Source: Candidatus Sabulitectum sp.
Lineage (GTDB): Bacteria; Fermentibacterota; Fermentibacteria; Fermentibacterales; JCC-6
Reading direction: 5' to 3'
DNA: 7,324 nucleotides
Assembly: GCA_029940175.1 (NCBI GenBank)
Contig: JAOZRM010000158.1
Span: forward strand, 1 to 7,324
Shown here: in pieces, positions 1 to 6,864 of the stretch
Position numbering within the stretch: the first letter of the stretch is position 1
Layout of the letters: every line of letters begins with the position of its first letter
Made by a program: the position numbers and the translations under genes
Notes under the pieces: generated by a model
What the model was told of the DNA's origin: nothing
Seen by the model: the letters and a program-made list of their open reading frames with translations, nothing else
Database searches by the model: none

Positions 1-1111
1 ACCTATGACAATCCATAATCTTATGGGAAAAAGTGTACTTTTCTCCGCAGACGGTGAATCCATCTGGATGACTGGAGACGGAGCATCTCCACAGGGGAAT
101 ATTCCATTTCTCAACAGAATTGATCTGAACACTCTTCAAGCAGAAACGGTATTCAGTTCGAAAGCACCTTACTATGAGAGACCAATGGCATTTGCCGACG
201 AAACCGGTGAACATCTTCTTTTTCTTCGTGAGGCACCCGAGGAATACCCTAATTACTTCATAAGAAGCCTTGCAGACAGTGCAGATCGAAGAATAACCGA
301 TTTTGCAAATCCCACGCCTCAGCTTACAGGGCTGTCGAAGGAATTGATAACATACACCAGGGAAGATGGGCTTGAACTTTCAGCAACTCTATACACTCCA
401 CCGGGCTATTCGCTGGAGGATGGTTCTCTACCGATTGTTGTATGGGCATATCCGGAGGAATTTGTATCCACTTCCGCCGCATCCCAGATCACTTCTTCAC
501 CTTATGAGTACGACTACATAGGATGGTGGTCGCCATTAATATGGCTTGCTCTGGGTTATGGAGTACTGGACGACCCGTCCATGCCCATAGTAGGAGAGAA
601 TCCCAACGACACATACATAGAACAGCTGGTGATGGATGCTGAAGCTGCAGTGGATGCTGTGGTTGAACTGGGTGTGGGAGATCGGGATAAATTCGTAATT
701 GGAGGACATTCATACGGGGCCTTCATGACGGTTAATCTTCTTGCTCACTCAGATATTTTCGCAGCAGGTGTGGCAAGATCAGGTGCCTACAACCGAACTC
801 TTACACCATTCGGATTTCAGTCGGAAGATCGTTCTCTCTGGGAAGCCTCTGACGTTTACTGGCAAATGTCTCCCTTCATGTTCGCTAACAGAATAGATGA
901 ACCCCTGCTGATAATTCACGGTGCTGACGACAGCAATTCAGGCACCTTCCCTATTCAGAGTGAGCGATTGTTTGGAGCAATCAAAGGGCTTGGTGGCACA
1001 TCAAGACTGGTTATGCTTCCACTTGAAGGCCACTCTTACTCAGCAAGAGAATCTGTTCTGCACACTTTATGGGAAACCAGCAACTGGCTTGAGAGGTATG
1101 CAGGCAGATAG
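1..1111 (+). CDS. S9 family serine peptidase, glutamyl-endopeptidase-like, C-terminal part (5' truncated by window edge)
   Basis: This is the alpha/beta-hydrolase catalytic domain of a prolyl-oligopeptidase-family (S9) serine peptidase, preceded by the end of a probable beta-propeller. Residues here are numbered from the ATG at base 5. The nucleophile is Ser236 in GGHSYGAFMT, the acid is most likely Asp308 or Asp309 in HGADDSNSGTFP, and the base is His343 in EGHSYSARES. The flanking text (LDDPSMPIVGE, ARSGAYNRTLTPFGFQ, FPIQSERL) closely resembles the glutamyl endopeptidase branch known from plant chloroplasts and many bacteria. Residues 1-110 look like propeller strands. The frame is open to base 1 and about 370 residues is far shorter than the family's usual 700-900, so ATG 5 is almost certainly internal. 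Localisation cannot be judged because the N-terminus is missing. The stop is TAG at 1109-1111. A 155-base gap follows before the next ribosome binding site region ends, so it is probably not in the same transcription unit as the downstream genes. Confidence 0.93.
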   Translation, partial: PMTIHNLMGKSVLFSADGESIWMTGDGASPQGNIPFLNRIDLNTLQAETVFSSKAPYYERPMAFADETGEHLLFLREAPEEYPNYFIRSLADSADRRITDFANPTPQLTGLSKELITYTREDGLELSATLYTPPGYSLEDGSLPIVVWAYPEEFVSTSAASQITSSPYEYDYIGWWSPLIWLALGYGVLDDPSMPIVGENPNDTYIEQLVMDAEAAVDAVVELGVGDRDKFVIGGHSYGAFMTVNLLAHSDIFAAGVARSGAYNRTLTPFGFQSEDRSLWEASDVYWQMSPFMFANRIDEPLLIIHGADDSNSGTFPIQSERLFGAIKGLGGTSRLVMLPLEGHSYSARESVLHTLWETSNWLERYAGR

Positions 1112-1250
1112 ATATATTCTCAGAAATGGGTCTATATACAGTTGCACTCCATGAGTATTGGTAGTTTATTGTCCATTTGCGCCCCCATTCGCCCCTTTGC
1201 TCATGGAATGTAATATGCTTATCCTTTGTATCACATAGAACAATGTTCAC
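1112..1250. other. Intergenic region with small repeats, upstream of leader ORF
   Basis: This non-coding stretch contains an 8-base inverted repeat, TCCATGAG at 1148-1155 and CTCATGGA at 1200-1207. Between the arms is a near-repeat TCCAT at 1172-1176 that can also pair with ATGGA at 1203-1207. Two GCCCC blocks begin exactly 10 bases apart (1181 and 1191), one helical turn, and TTTGC occurs at 1176-1180 and 1196-1200. A loose AT-only inverted repeat sits just after the peptidase stop (about 1112-1137). It has no U-tract and is not a convincing terminator. I see no tRNA, and no match to the c-di-GMP (GEMM) riboswitch core. A regulator-binding role for the repeats is possible but unproven. Confidence 0.4.
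1197..1225 (+). promoter_or_regulatory. Weak candidate sigma70-like promoter for the cyclase-channel block
   Basis: TTGCTC (1197-1202) and TATCCT (1220-1225) are separated by 17 bases and match the -35 and -10 consensus at three and four of six positions. The -35 overlaps the right arm of the inverted repeat at 1200-1207, a layout that would suit an operator. TAATAT at 1211-1216 is an alternative -10 without a good -35. The match is poor enough to arise by chance, and promoter consensus in this organism is unknown. Confidence 0.2.
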
Positions 1251-1257
1251 AAAGGAG
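1251..1257 (+). promoter_or_regulatory. Strong Shine-Dalgarno of the leader ORF
   Basis: AAAGGAG lies 9 bases before the ATG at 1267, which is ideal for that start. It lies 38 bases before the ATG of the cyclase gene at 1296, which is too far to serve it directly. No other good Shine-Dalgarno stands in front of 1296. This placement is the main reason to annotate the leader ORF and to suspect translational coupling. Confidence 0.7.
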
Positions 1258-1266
1258 CTTTAGGTC

Positions 1267-1299
1267 ATGCGCCGGCTGAAAAACCTGTCTATTCTATGA
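1267..1299 (+). CDS. Ten-codon leader ORF translationally coupled to the GGDEF-STAND-TPR gene
   Basis: The ORF encodes MRRLKNLSIL followed by TGA at 1297-1299. The stop overlaps the ATG of the cyclase gene (1296-1298) in the arrangement ATGA, the classic termination-reinitiation overlap. It has the only well-spaced Shine-Dalgarno in the region (AAAGGAG, 1251-1257). The peptide is basic at the N-terminus and otherwise hydrophobic, but is too short to be a signal peptide. The cyclase frame is blocked upstream by TAG at 1236-1238 and has no in-frame ATG, GTG or TTG between that stop and 1296, so the cyclase cannot simply start earlier. Likely function, by inference: ribosomes translate the leader and reinitiate on the large gene, keeping expression low or conditional. 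There is no run of one amino acid suggesting classical attenuation. Alternatively it is the remnant of a longer N-terminus separated by a frameshift. Confidence 0.5.
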   Translation: MRRLKNLSIL

Positions 1300-4200
1300 G
1301 TGTGAAGAAAAAAGAAACTGGAATTGATCATCTCACCGGACTGAGAGACAGGTCAGTTCTGCCCTATCTGGAGAAGCAATTCTCAATCAGAGAACATCCC
1401 TGGTCTCTGGTAATAATTGACATTGATCATTTCAAACTGGTTAACGATATCTATGGCCACCTGACCGGTGATGAGATTCTCTCCCAGGTAGGACATACCA
1501 TAAAGGTAAATCTTAAGCATAATGACCATGCTCTCCGTTTCGGCGGAGATGAATTTATTGTGGTTCTTCCGGATACCAGCGGAGACAGCGCCCTCGACCT
1601 TGCTCAAAGGTTACTCTTCGAGTTCAGAAAAAGAGAATTCCCAGGAGGACCGAAGATCAGAGTTTCCATGGGAATTGCTCAAAGCAAACCAACCGACAGC
1701 GAAATGTCTGATCTGATCTCAATGGCTGACCAGGCCCTGTATCATGCTAAGGAAACTGGACGGGGACGTTTTGTTCTTGCTGAAGATCTGAAATCTCTCC
1801 GGGATGCAGAACCGAACTTCTCTCACATGGTTGGAAGAAGAGACGAACTTCAACAGTTGAGAGAACTTGTTGACCATGCATCAGAAGATTCTGCAAGGTT
1901 CTGCCTGCTCACAGGTTATCAGGGTACAGGAAAGACAAAACTTGTGGAAGAACTGCTTCATTACTGTCAGTTCAAGCATCTTCCCGTTTTTTCCACTGAG
2001 GCTCACCCTGTGTTTCAGGAAGACAGTTTCCTGGTTCTCAGCGCGGTTAGAAAAGCCTTGAATGCGCTCTCTGAAAGTCAGTTGATCTCACTTAAAAAGG
2101 CAGCAGGGTCAATCGAACAAGTCACAGCAGAACAGCTTGTAGAGTTTGGTTTTAAGGAAACTTTAAGAACCTCCACCGCTACTGCCCGTGAGATGAAAGC
2201 CAGGTCACGGAAAGATTATGGAAGAATTCTCAGGGAGATCTCCAACATTATTCCTTTTGTAACTGTTATAGATAGTCTGCACTGGGCTTCCAACGAATGT
2301 ATTCAGTTCTTCTCCGAGGTCGTTGCATCCATCCCCGAAGCAAATATCCTCTACATCGGAATGAGCCGGAGCATAGACACATTGAAGATGCTTTCCACTG
2401 TATGGACCTGTATTCCATCAAAGAAAATTCACCTGGAACCTCTTGAACCGCCTGATGTTAGAACAATGGTTTTCTTTGCTATGAAAACTCCTGGGATTCC
2501 AGATGAAGTGCAGAGCTACATGATGAGGCAGAGTGGTGGAAATGCTCTATTTCTAAGAAAACTTATCAGCTGGGGTCTGAAAATGGGCTACCTGAGTACA
2601 GGCAGAGGAGACATCTGTATCTGGCAGGAACCTGAAGAAGAAGAATTGCCAGGTGACATTTCTTCAGTTATTGATTTAATGCTGGGCACCTGTACTCCTA
2701 CAGAGATGAAAATACTGAGAAGAGCCGCTCTTGCTGGAAACCTGCTCACTCTTGATCTTCTTGCTGAACTGACTTCCATGGATGAATACAGTCTTGCCGA
2801 AGCCCTGGACAGGTTTGTTGGCAAGGGGCTTCTCAAAGATAGCGGGAACCATTACTCATTCTCATACGGAGTAATGAGAAGTCAACTGATCTCCCAGATT
2901 TCTCCTTCACTCAGGCAGATTCTCCACGAGAAAATTGCACTGTTGCTGGAGAGCGAGAATGAATCTATGGAACGGGACATGCTGGATGCGGTTGCCTATC
3001 ATTTCTGCAAAAGTAGAAACAACTTAAAGGCTGTGGAATATTCAAGAAAAGCAGCAAATAACAGTTTTTCACTGGGGCTTCACTCAGAATCCATCCACTG
3101 GTACAAGGAATACCTCAATCGAGTTCCCAGTCAGGTACATAAGGCAGGTTTTCTACAGGCTCACATCAACATTGGTATTCTGCTGTCTATCACAGGAAAA
3201 ACGGAGCAGGCTGAAGAATACCTGGTCAGTGCCCTATCTCTTTCAGATGATCCGGTGGATTTGTGTGCCATTTACCACAGGCTGGGCAGAAACAACCAGC
3301 GCAGAAGCAATTACCCAAGTGCAATAAAGTACTTCAAAAAAACTGTTTCCATGGGGAATTCAATAAAGGAGCCAACAGGTGTAATGATAAGCAATATGAT
3401 TGGTGCTCACCTGGAAACTTCATTTATATGCAGACTGCAGAACAAGCCGGATGAAGGATTGGAACAGTTGAAATTCGCAGCAGTTCTGCTGCAAAGTGAG
3501 ACTGCTGGAATTGACAGATCCCTTGAGGGCACATACTTCGCAAGATTAGCAGATATCGAGAATGAGATCGGGTCTCCAGAGAAATCACTGATCCTCTACA
3601 AAAAAGGTCTGGATATCTGTGTTCGCCAGAAAGACCCCACAGGAGAAGCCCTGATTCTGAACAACATGCACGATCTGTATGCTTACAGTGGAGATTACAA
3701 TTCCACACTTGACTGTCTCAAACAGGTGATCAAGCTGAACAACCAACTGGGCGATCAGCTGGGGCTGGCAATCGGTTACTACAATCTCGCTGAAACCTAT
3801 ACACAGTTGAACATGCTTGATCTGGCCAACAGATATTTTCAGATGTACATTGAGCTGAACAGCAAGATCAACAATCGTCTCGGTATGGGCTATGGCCAGC
3901 TGGGGCTTGGAAAGCTCTCCTGGATAAATGGTAAAAACAATCAGGCAGCTGAATACTTCCTTAATGCCTCATTGATATTCAATGAGCTGAACTGTACGGA
4001 AATGGAGATCAGCACAGAACTTGACCGGATAAAGGCACTTCTAAGGACAGGAGATCATCAAGCCTGTCAGAACATCCTGGATGAAATAGGAGCGAAGAGT
4101 TCAGATTCATCAATTCAGAACTGGCTGTTACATTTCAAAGGTGTTCTGCTTTTCTCCACTGAAAATGACCGGGAAAACATCAGCAGTGCAGTGCAGTTCA

Positions 4201-4466
4201 TAAAACAGTCAATTGATCAGATGGAAAATATGGCTCCGGATGATATCGTCTATTTGTATGGGAATCTCTTCAAGGCCCTTGAGAGAGAAAAGAAATCCGA
4301 GAACAACATCCCGGTTCTTGAAGAAGCACTTGAATTGCTTCAATCCGGGCTTTCAAACATCACATCAGAGTCAATTCGTAAAAGTATTCTTTCCCGGTCC
4401 GACATGAATTCTTTCCTTGACCTCTGCCGCGATAGGGGAATTGCTTCTTTGCTTCTAAATGGTTAA
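1296..4466 (+). CDS. Diguanylate cyclase-STAND ATPase-TPR signalling protein (GGDEF, AAA_16-like, TPR)
   Basis: This is a cytoplasmic protein of 1056 residues with no membrane segment or signal peptide. Residues 10-162 are a complete GGDEF domain. It has DHLTGLRDR at 11-19, the metal ligand Asp42 in IDIDHFK, Asn50 and Asp59 for guanine recognition, Arg81-Phe-GGDEF at 83-87, and K152/R156 near the end. This predicts synthesis of c-di-GMP from two GTP in a dimer. The inhibitory RxxD site is degenerate (K74-H-N-D77). Residues 179-450 resemble the STAND/AAA_16 ATPase: VGRRDEL at 179-185, Walker A GYQGTGKT at 207-214, Walker B-like VIDSLHWAS at 324-332, and SGGNALFL at 413-420. Residues 465-550 fit the winged-helix part of STAND proteins. 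From about 568 to 1022 there are about eleven degenerate TPR-like helical hairpins, for example 656-690, 783-820 and 823-860. STAND proteins usually sense a ligand through the repeats and oligomerise with ATP, so the GGDEF domain takes the effector position. The sensed signal is unknown. The start at 1296 leaves only 10 residues before the cyclase fold. GTG 1302 is a possible alternative start. Confidence 0.92.
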   Translation: MSVKKKETGIDHLTGLRDRSVLPYLEKQFSIREHPWSLVIIDIDHFKLVNDIYGHLTGDEILSQVGHTIKVNLKHNDHALRFGGDEFIVVLPDTSGDSALDLAQRLLFEFRKREFPGGPKIRVSMGIAQSKPTDSEMSDLISMADQALYHAKETGRGRFVLAEDLKSLRDAEPNFSHMVGRRDELQQLRELVDHASEDSARFCLLTGYQGTGKTKLVEELLHYCQFKHLPVFSTEAHPVFQEDSFLVLSAVRKALNALSESQLISLKKAAGSIEQVTAEQLVEFGFKETLRTSTATAREMKARSRKDYGRILREISNIIPFVTVIDSLHWASNECIQFFSEVVASIPEANILYIGMSRSIDTLKMLSTVWTCIPSKKIHLEPLEPPDVRTMVFFAMKTPGIPDEVQSYMMRQSGGNALFLRKLISWGLKMGYLSTGRGDICIWQEPEEEELPGDISSVIDLMLGTCTPTEMKILRRAALAGNLLTLDLLAELTSMDEYSLAEALDRFVGKGLLKDSGNHYSFSYGVMRSQLISQISPSLRQILHEKIALLLESENESMERDMLDAVAYHFCKSRNNLKAVEYSRKAANNSFSLGLHSESIHWYKEYLNRVPSQVHKAGFLQAHINIGILLSITGKTEQAEEYLVSALSLSDDPVDLCAIYHRLGRNNQRRSNYPSAIKYFKKTVSMGNSIKEPTGVMISNMIGAHLETSFICRLQNKPDEGLEQLKFAAVLLQSETAGIDRSLEGTYFARLADIENEIGSPEKSLILYKKGLDICVRQKDPTGEALILNNMHDLYAYSGDYNSTLDCLKQVIKLNNQLGDQLGLAIGYYNLAETYTQLNMLDLANRYFQMYIELNSKINNRLGMGYGQLGLGKLSWINGKNNQAAEYFLNASLIFNELNCTEMEISTELDRIKALLRTGDHQACQNILDEIGAKSSDSSIQNWLLHFKGVLLFSTENDRENISSAVQFIKQSIDQMENMAPDDIVYLYGNLFKALEREKKSENNIPVLEEALELLQSGLSNITSESIRKSILSRSDMNSFLDLCRDRGIASLLLNG

Positions 4467-4500
4467 TTTCGATCTATCAGTAAACTCTTAAAATTATTCC

Positions 4501-4506
4501 AGGGAG
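4501..4506 (+). promoter_or_regulatory. Ribosome binding site of the channel gene
   Basis: AGGGAG lies 6 bases before ATG 4513 and supports that start. The 46-base gap after the cyclase stop contains no hairpin followed by a T-run, so read-through transcription is expected. Confidence 0.6.
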
Positions 4507-4512
4507 AAGCCA

Positions 4513-6411
4513 ATGAGCAGAGAGTTCAGCCGAAAAGACAGATTCAAGTATGCATTCGACACTATGATGTCCCGTGGCACAGCAGGTCTCATTATCTGGC
4601 TGGGGGTTATATCCGCAATCCTGATCTTAATCTTTTCTATCATTATTCTGGCCACTGGTACTGCTCCGGAAAATGAGAGCTTCCCAACTCTGCTGTGGAT
4701 GAGCCTCATGAGAACCATGGATCCAGGCACCATCGGAGGTGACCAGGGAGGTCCGGGATTTCTTATGAGCATGCTGCTTGTAACCTTCAGTGGGATTTTC
4801 ATCTTCAGTGCTCTCATCGGTATTCTTACCACCGGGCTGGAAGCAAAACTTGATTCTCTGAGAAAAGGCCGATCGAGAGTTGTGGAAACCGGCCATACTG
4901 TGATCCTGGGCTGGTCCGAGCAGGTATTTACAATTGTTGCAGAACTGTCAATTGCAAACGAAAATCAGAAGAATCCATGCATAACTATCATGGCCAACAG
5001 AGATAAAATTGAGATGGAAGAGGAGATCAGAGAAAAGGTTCCCGACATGAGAAACACCAGGGTTGTTTGTCGAACTGGTAATCCTGTTGAACCAGGGGAT
5101 CTGGAAAGAATGAGTCTGCACACCTCAAAATCAATAATCATCCTCTCACCTGATGCTGAAAATCCAGACCCTGAAGTGATCAAGATCATGCTTGCCATAA
5201 CCAGTAAATCCACAGAGCGAAAAAGACCTGTTCACATGGTTGCCCTGATCAACAATCCTGATAACATTCAGGCGGCCAGAATAGTCGGTGGAGATCAGGC
5301 AGAAGTAATTCTGGCAGGTGACCTTATTGCCAGAATGGCTGCTCAAACATGTCTGCAGTCAGGCCTTTCTGTGGTCTACCAGGGTCTTCTTGACTACGAT
5401 GGAGACGAAATATATTTCGAGCAGGTACCATTGCTTACAGGTAAAACATTCGCTGAAGCTAACTTGTTTTTTGAAACAAGTAGTGTAATAGGATTAAAAA
5501 CTGCAGATGGACAGATAATCTTGAATCCATCCATGAACAGAATTATTTCCGCGGAAGACTCTGTGATAGCAATATCCGAGGATGACGACACTGTTGTTCC
5601 TTCGGGCAAAAACAGCGTTGAAGTTGAAAAAGAGATACAGAACGGATCGATCTCACATGTTGAAGAGGAAGAGAACACAACTCGCAGGATCATAATGCTT
5701 GGCTGGAACTGGAGAGGTTCAATTATTATCCGCGAGCTTTCAAACTACCTTCAGCCTGGCTCCAGTCTCACTCTTGTTGCAGACAATTCTCTGTGTGACC
5801 CTGATCTCCCGGAAAAGCAGATAAATCTTGATGTAAACTATCTGCCGGGGAACACAACAGATAGAAAGGTGCTGGATAGCCTTTCCCTTCAGGAGTTTGA
5901 TCACATCATACTTCTCAGTTACTCTGACAACCTTGATGTGCAGTCTGCTGACTCTTCCACTCTCATGACTCTTCTGCACATCAGAGATATGGCAGACAAA
6001 CTGGGGCAGCATTTCTCTCTGATAAGTGAGATGAGAGATGTCAGGAACAGAAACCTGGCGGAAATCACAGGTGCAGACGACTACATAGTCAGTGATCAAC
6101 TCTTAAGCTTGTTGCTCACGCAAGTTTCAGAGAACAAGGATCTCAGCGCGATCTTCCAGGATCTTTTCGACCCGGAAGGTTCAGAGATCTACCTGAAACC
6201 TGTTCATCGATACATAAACATTGGCAAACCTGTAAACTTCTACACAGTGGTAAAGAGTGCTTCCGAATTAAGTGAAATTGCAATTGGTTACCGCATCAAC
6301 TCTCTGCGAAGCAATCCTGAAAGCGACTATGGCGTGGTGGTTAATCCGGGCAAGAGTGACAGAGTTCAATTCGCCGATGATGACAAAATCATTGTTCTGG
6401 CGGAGGACTAG
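4513..6411 (+). CDS. CASTOR/POLLUX-type ion channel with two RCK (TrkA-N-like) domains
   Basis: This is a 632-residue inner-membrane protein. After a basic N-terminus (1-21) come a first transmembrane helix at about 24-49, a re-entrant pore segment at about 57-80 carrying LMRTMDPGTIGGDQG, and a second helix at about 83-108. That is the two-helix tetrameric channel plan. A cytoplasmic RCK domain follows, beginning GHTVILGWSEQVFTIVAEL at 127-145. A second begins RRIIMLGWNWRGSIIIREL at 391-409. They are joined by an acidic linker (about 355-388). The GHTVILGWSEQ signature and the IANENQK and NRDKIEMEEEI text are typical of bacterial relatives of the plant CASTOR/POLLUX (DMI1) channels. Both RCK domains have LGW where a classical TrkA-N domain has GxGxxG, so binding of NAD is not assured. 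The plant proteins conduct cations, but the filter here lacks the potassium-channel TVGYG, so the ion carried is uncertain. RCK domains in other channels are gated by calcium or nucleotides. The gene follows the cyclase gene by 46 bases and is probably cotranscribed with it. Confidence 0.9.
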   Translation: MSREFSRKDRFKYAFDTMMSRGTAGLIIWLGVISAILILIFSIIILATGTAPENESFPTLLWMSLMRTMDPGTIGGDQGGPGFLMSMLLVTFSGIFIFSALIGILTTGLEAKLDSLRKGRSRVVETGHTVILGWSEQVFTIVAELSIANENQKNPCITIMANRDKIEMEEEIREKVPDMRNTRVVCRTGNPVEPGDLERMSLHTSKSIIILSPDAENPDPEVIKIMLAITSKSTERKRPVHMVALINNPDNIQAARIVGGDQAEVILAGDLIARMAAQTCLQSGLSVVYQGLLDYDGDEIYFEQVPLLTGKTFAEANLFFETSSVIGLKTADGQIILNPSMNRIISAEDSVIAISEDDDTVVPSGKNSVEVEKEIQNGSISHVEEEENTTRRIIMLGWNWRGSIIIRELSNYLQPGSSLTLVADNSLCDPDLPEKQINLDVNYLPGNTTDRKVLDSLSLQEFDHIILLSYSDNLDVQSADSSTLMTLLHIRDMADKLGQHFSLISEMRDVRNRNLAEITGADDYIVSDQLLSLLLTQVSENKDLSAIFQDLFDPEGSEIYLKPVHRYINIGKPVNFYTVVKSASELSEIAIGYRINSLRSNPESDYGVVVNPGKSDRVQFADDDKIIVLAED

Positions 6412-6432
6412 TAACCTGTCAAGCAATAGCTG

Positions 6433-6438
6433 AAAGGA
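6433..6438 (+). promoter_or_regulatory. Ribosome binding site of the 138-residue hypothetical gene
   Basis: AAAGGA lies 9 bases before ATG 6448. It supports that start and argues that the downstream reading frame is translated. The 36-base gap after the channel stop has no terminator-like structure. Confidence 0.5.
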
Positions 6439-6447
6439 TACTAATAG

Positions 6448-6864
6448 ATGTGGTTCATACTTCTTGCAATTATGGCAGGGGTTCCTCAAGGGGTATCAGA
6501 TGGTATTGGCACATTCCACGACGGGTACCTCTTCTTTCGGGAAGTCGGCATGGAGTCTGAAGATGCTGAGTACCCGCGAGATCACTCCTTCGGGATTCAG
6601 ATCTGTACTGACAGATGTGAACCAACCGGAACAGACCTGGAGATCGAACAGTGGAATACTGCCATGGTTAAACTATGGACCGGAATAAATACAGCGGAAA
6701 CCCGTTTTGCAGTTAGAGCAGGGGATGAAGCTCTGTACTATGAGGATTTTCTGCTATTCTTCGCCGATAACAGCGAAAGAACAGGAATAACGATCCACCC
6801 CGAGGACTCTGGTCAATACTGCACCATGCAACTGCGTGTTCAACCCCCGCACTGGGATAAGTAA
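6448..6864 (+). CDS. Hypothetical protein, 138 residues, possible short N-terminal signal
   Basis: I do not recognise this family. The start has a reasonable Shine-Dalgarno (6433-6438) and codon choice matches the neighbours. The N-terminus WFILLAIMAGV (2-12) is hydrophobic and could be a short signal or membrane anchor, but it has no basic residue before it, so export is uncertain. The rest is acidic and rich in aromatic residues, with short alternating hydrophobic runs that suggest beta strands (FAVRAGDEALYYEDFLLFF at 87-105, YCTMQLRV at 124-131). Three cysteines are present: Cys53 and Cys57 as CTDRC, and Cys125. It follows the channel gene by 36 bases on the same strand, so it is probably the third gene of that unit. 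Its stop TAA (6862-6864) shares one base with the ATG of the next small ORF. It may be an accessory of the channel, an unrelated small secreted protein, or the front part of a protein broken at base 6862. A second plus-strand frame at 6464-6688 overlaps it and appears to be a shadow. Confidence 0.6.
   Translation: MWFILLAIMAGVPQGVSDGIGTFHDGYLFFREVGMESEDAEYPRDHSFGIQICTDRCEPTGTDLEIEQWNTAMVKLWTGINTAETRFAVRAGDEALYYEDFLLFFADNSERTGITIHPEDSGQYCTMQLRVQPPHWDK

Noticed and set aside
5..7. ATG as the true start of the peptidase
   Set aside because: The frame is open to base 1, there is no room for a ribosome binding site, and the domain lacks most of its propeller, so the start must lie outside the window.
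1112..1137. Intrinsic terminator after the peptidase gene
   Set aside because: The only possible stem is about five A/T pairs and it is not followed by a T-run.
1112..1266. c-di-GMP riboswitch upstream of the cyclase gene
   Set aside because: The conserved GEMM core and its tetraloop-receptor arrangement are not visible. Only short repeats are present.
4627..4896. Minus-strand open frames inside the channel gene (and similar ones at 489-713, 2588-2836, 3424-3708, 5394-5693, 5740-6099)
   Set aside because: They lie opposite genes with clear domain motifs, show no recognisable motifs themselves and have no supporting context, so they are shadows of the plus-strand coding sequence.
6464..6688. 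Plus-strand frame overlapping the start of the 138-residue gene
   Set aside because: It has no better ribosome binding site, its composition is rich in Ser and Trp without a pattern, and it is wholly inside a longer frame with neighbour-like codon use.
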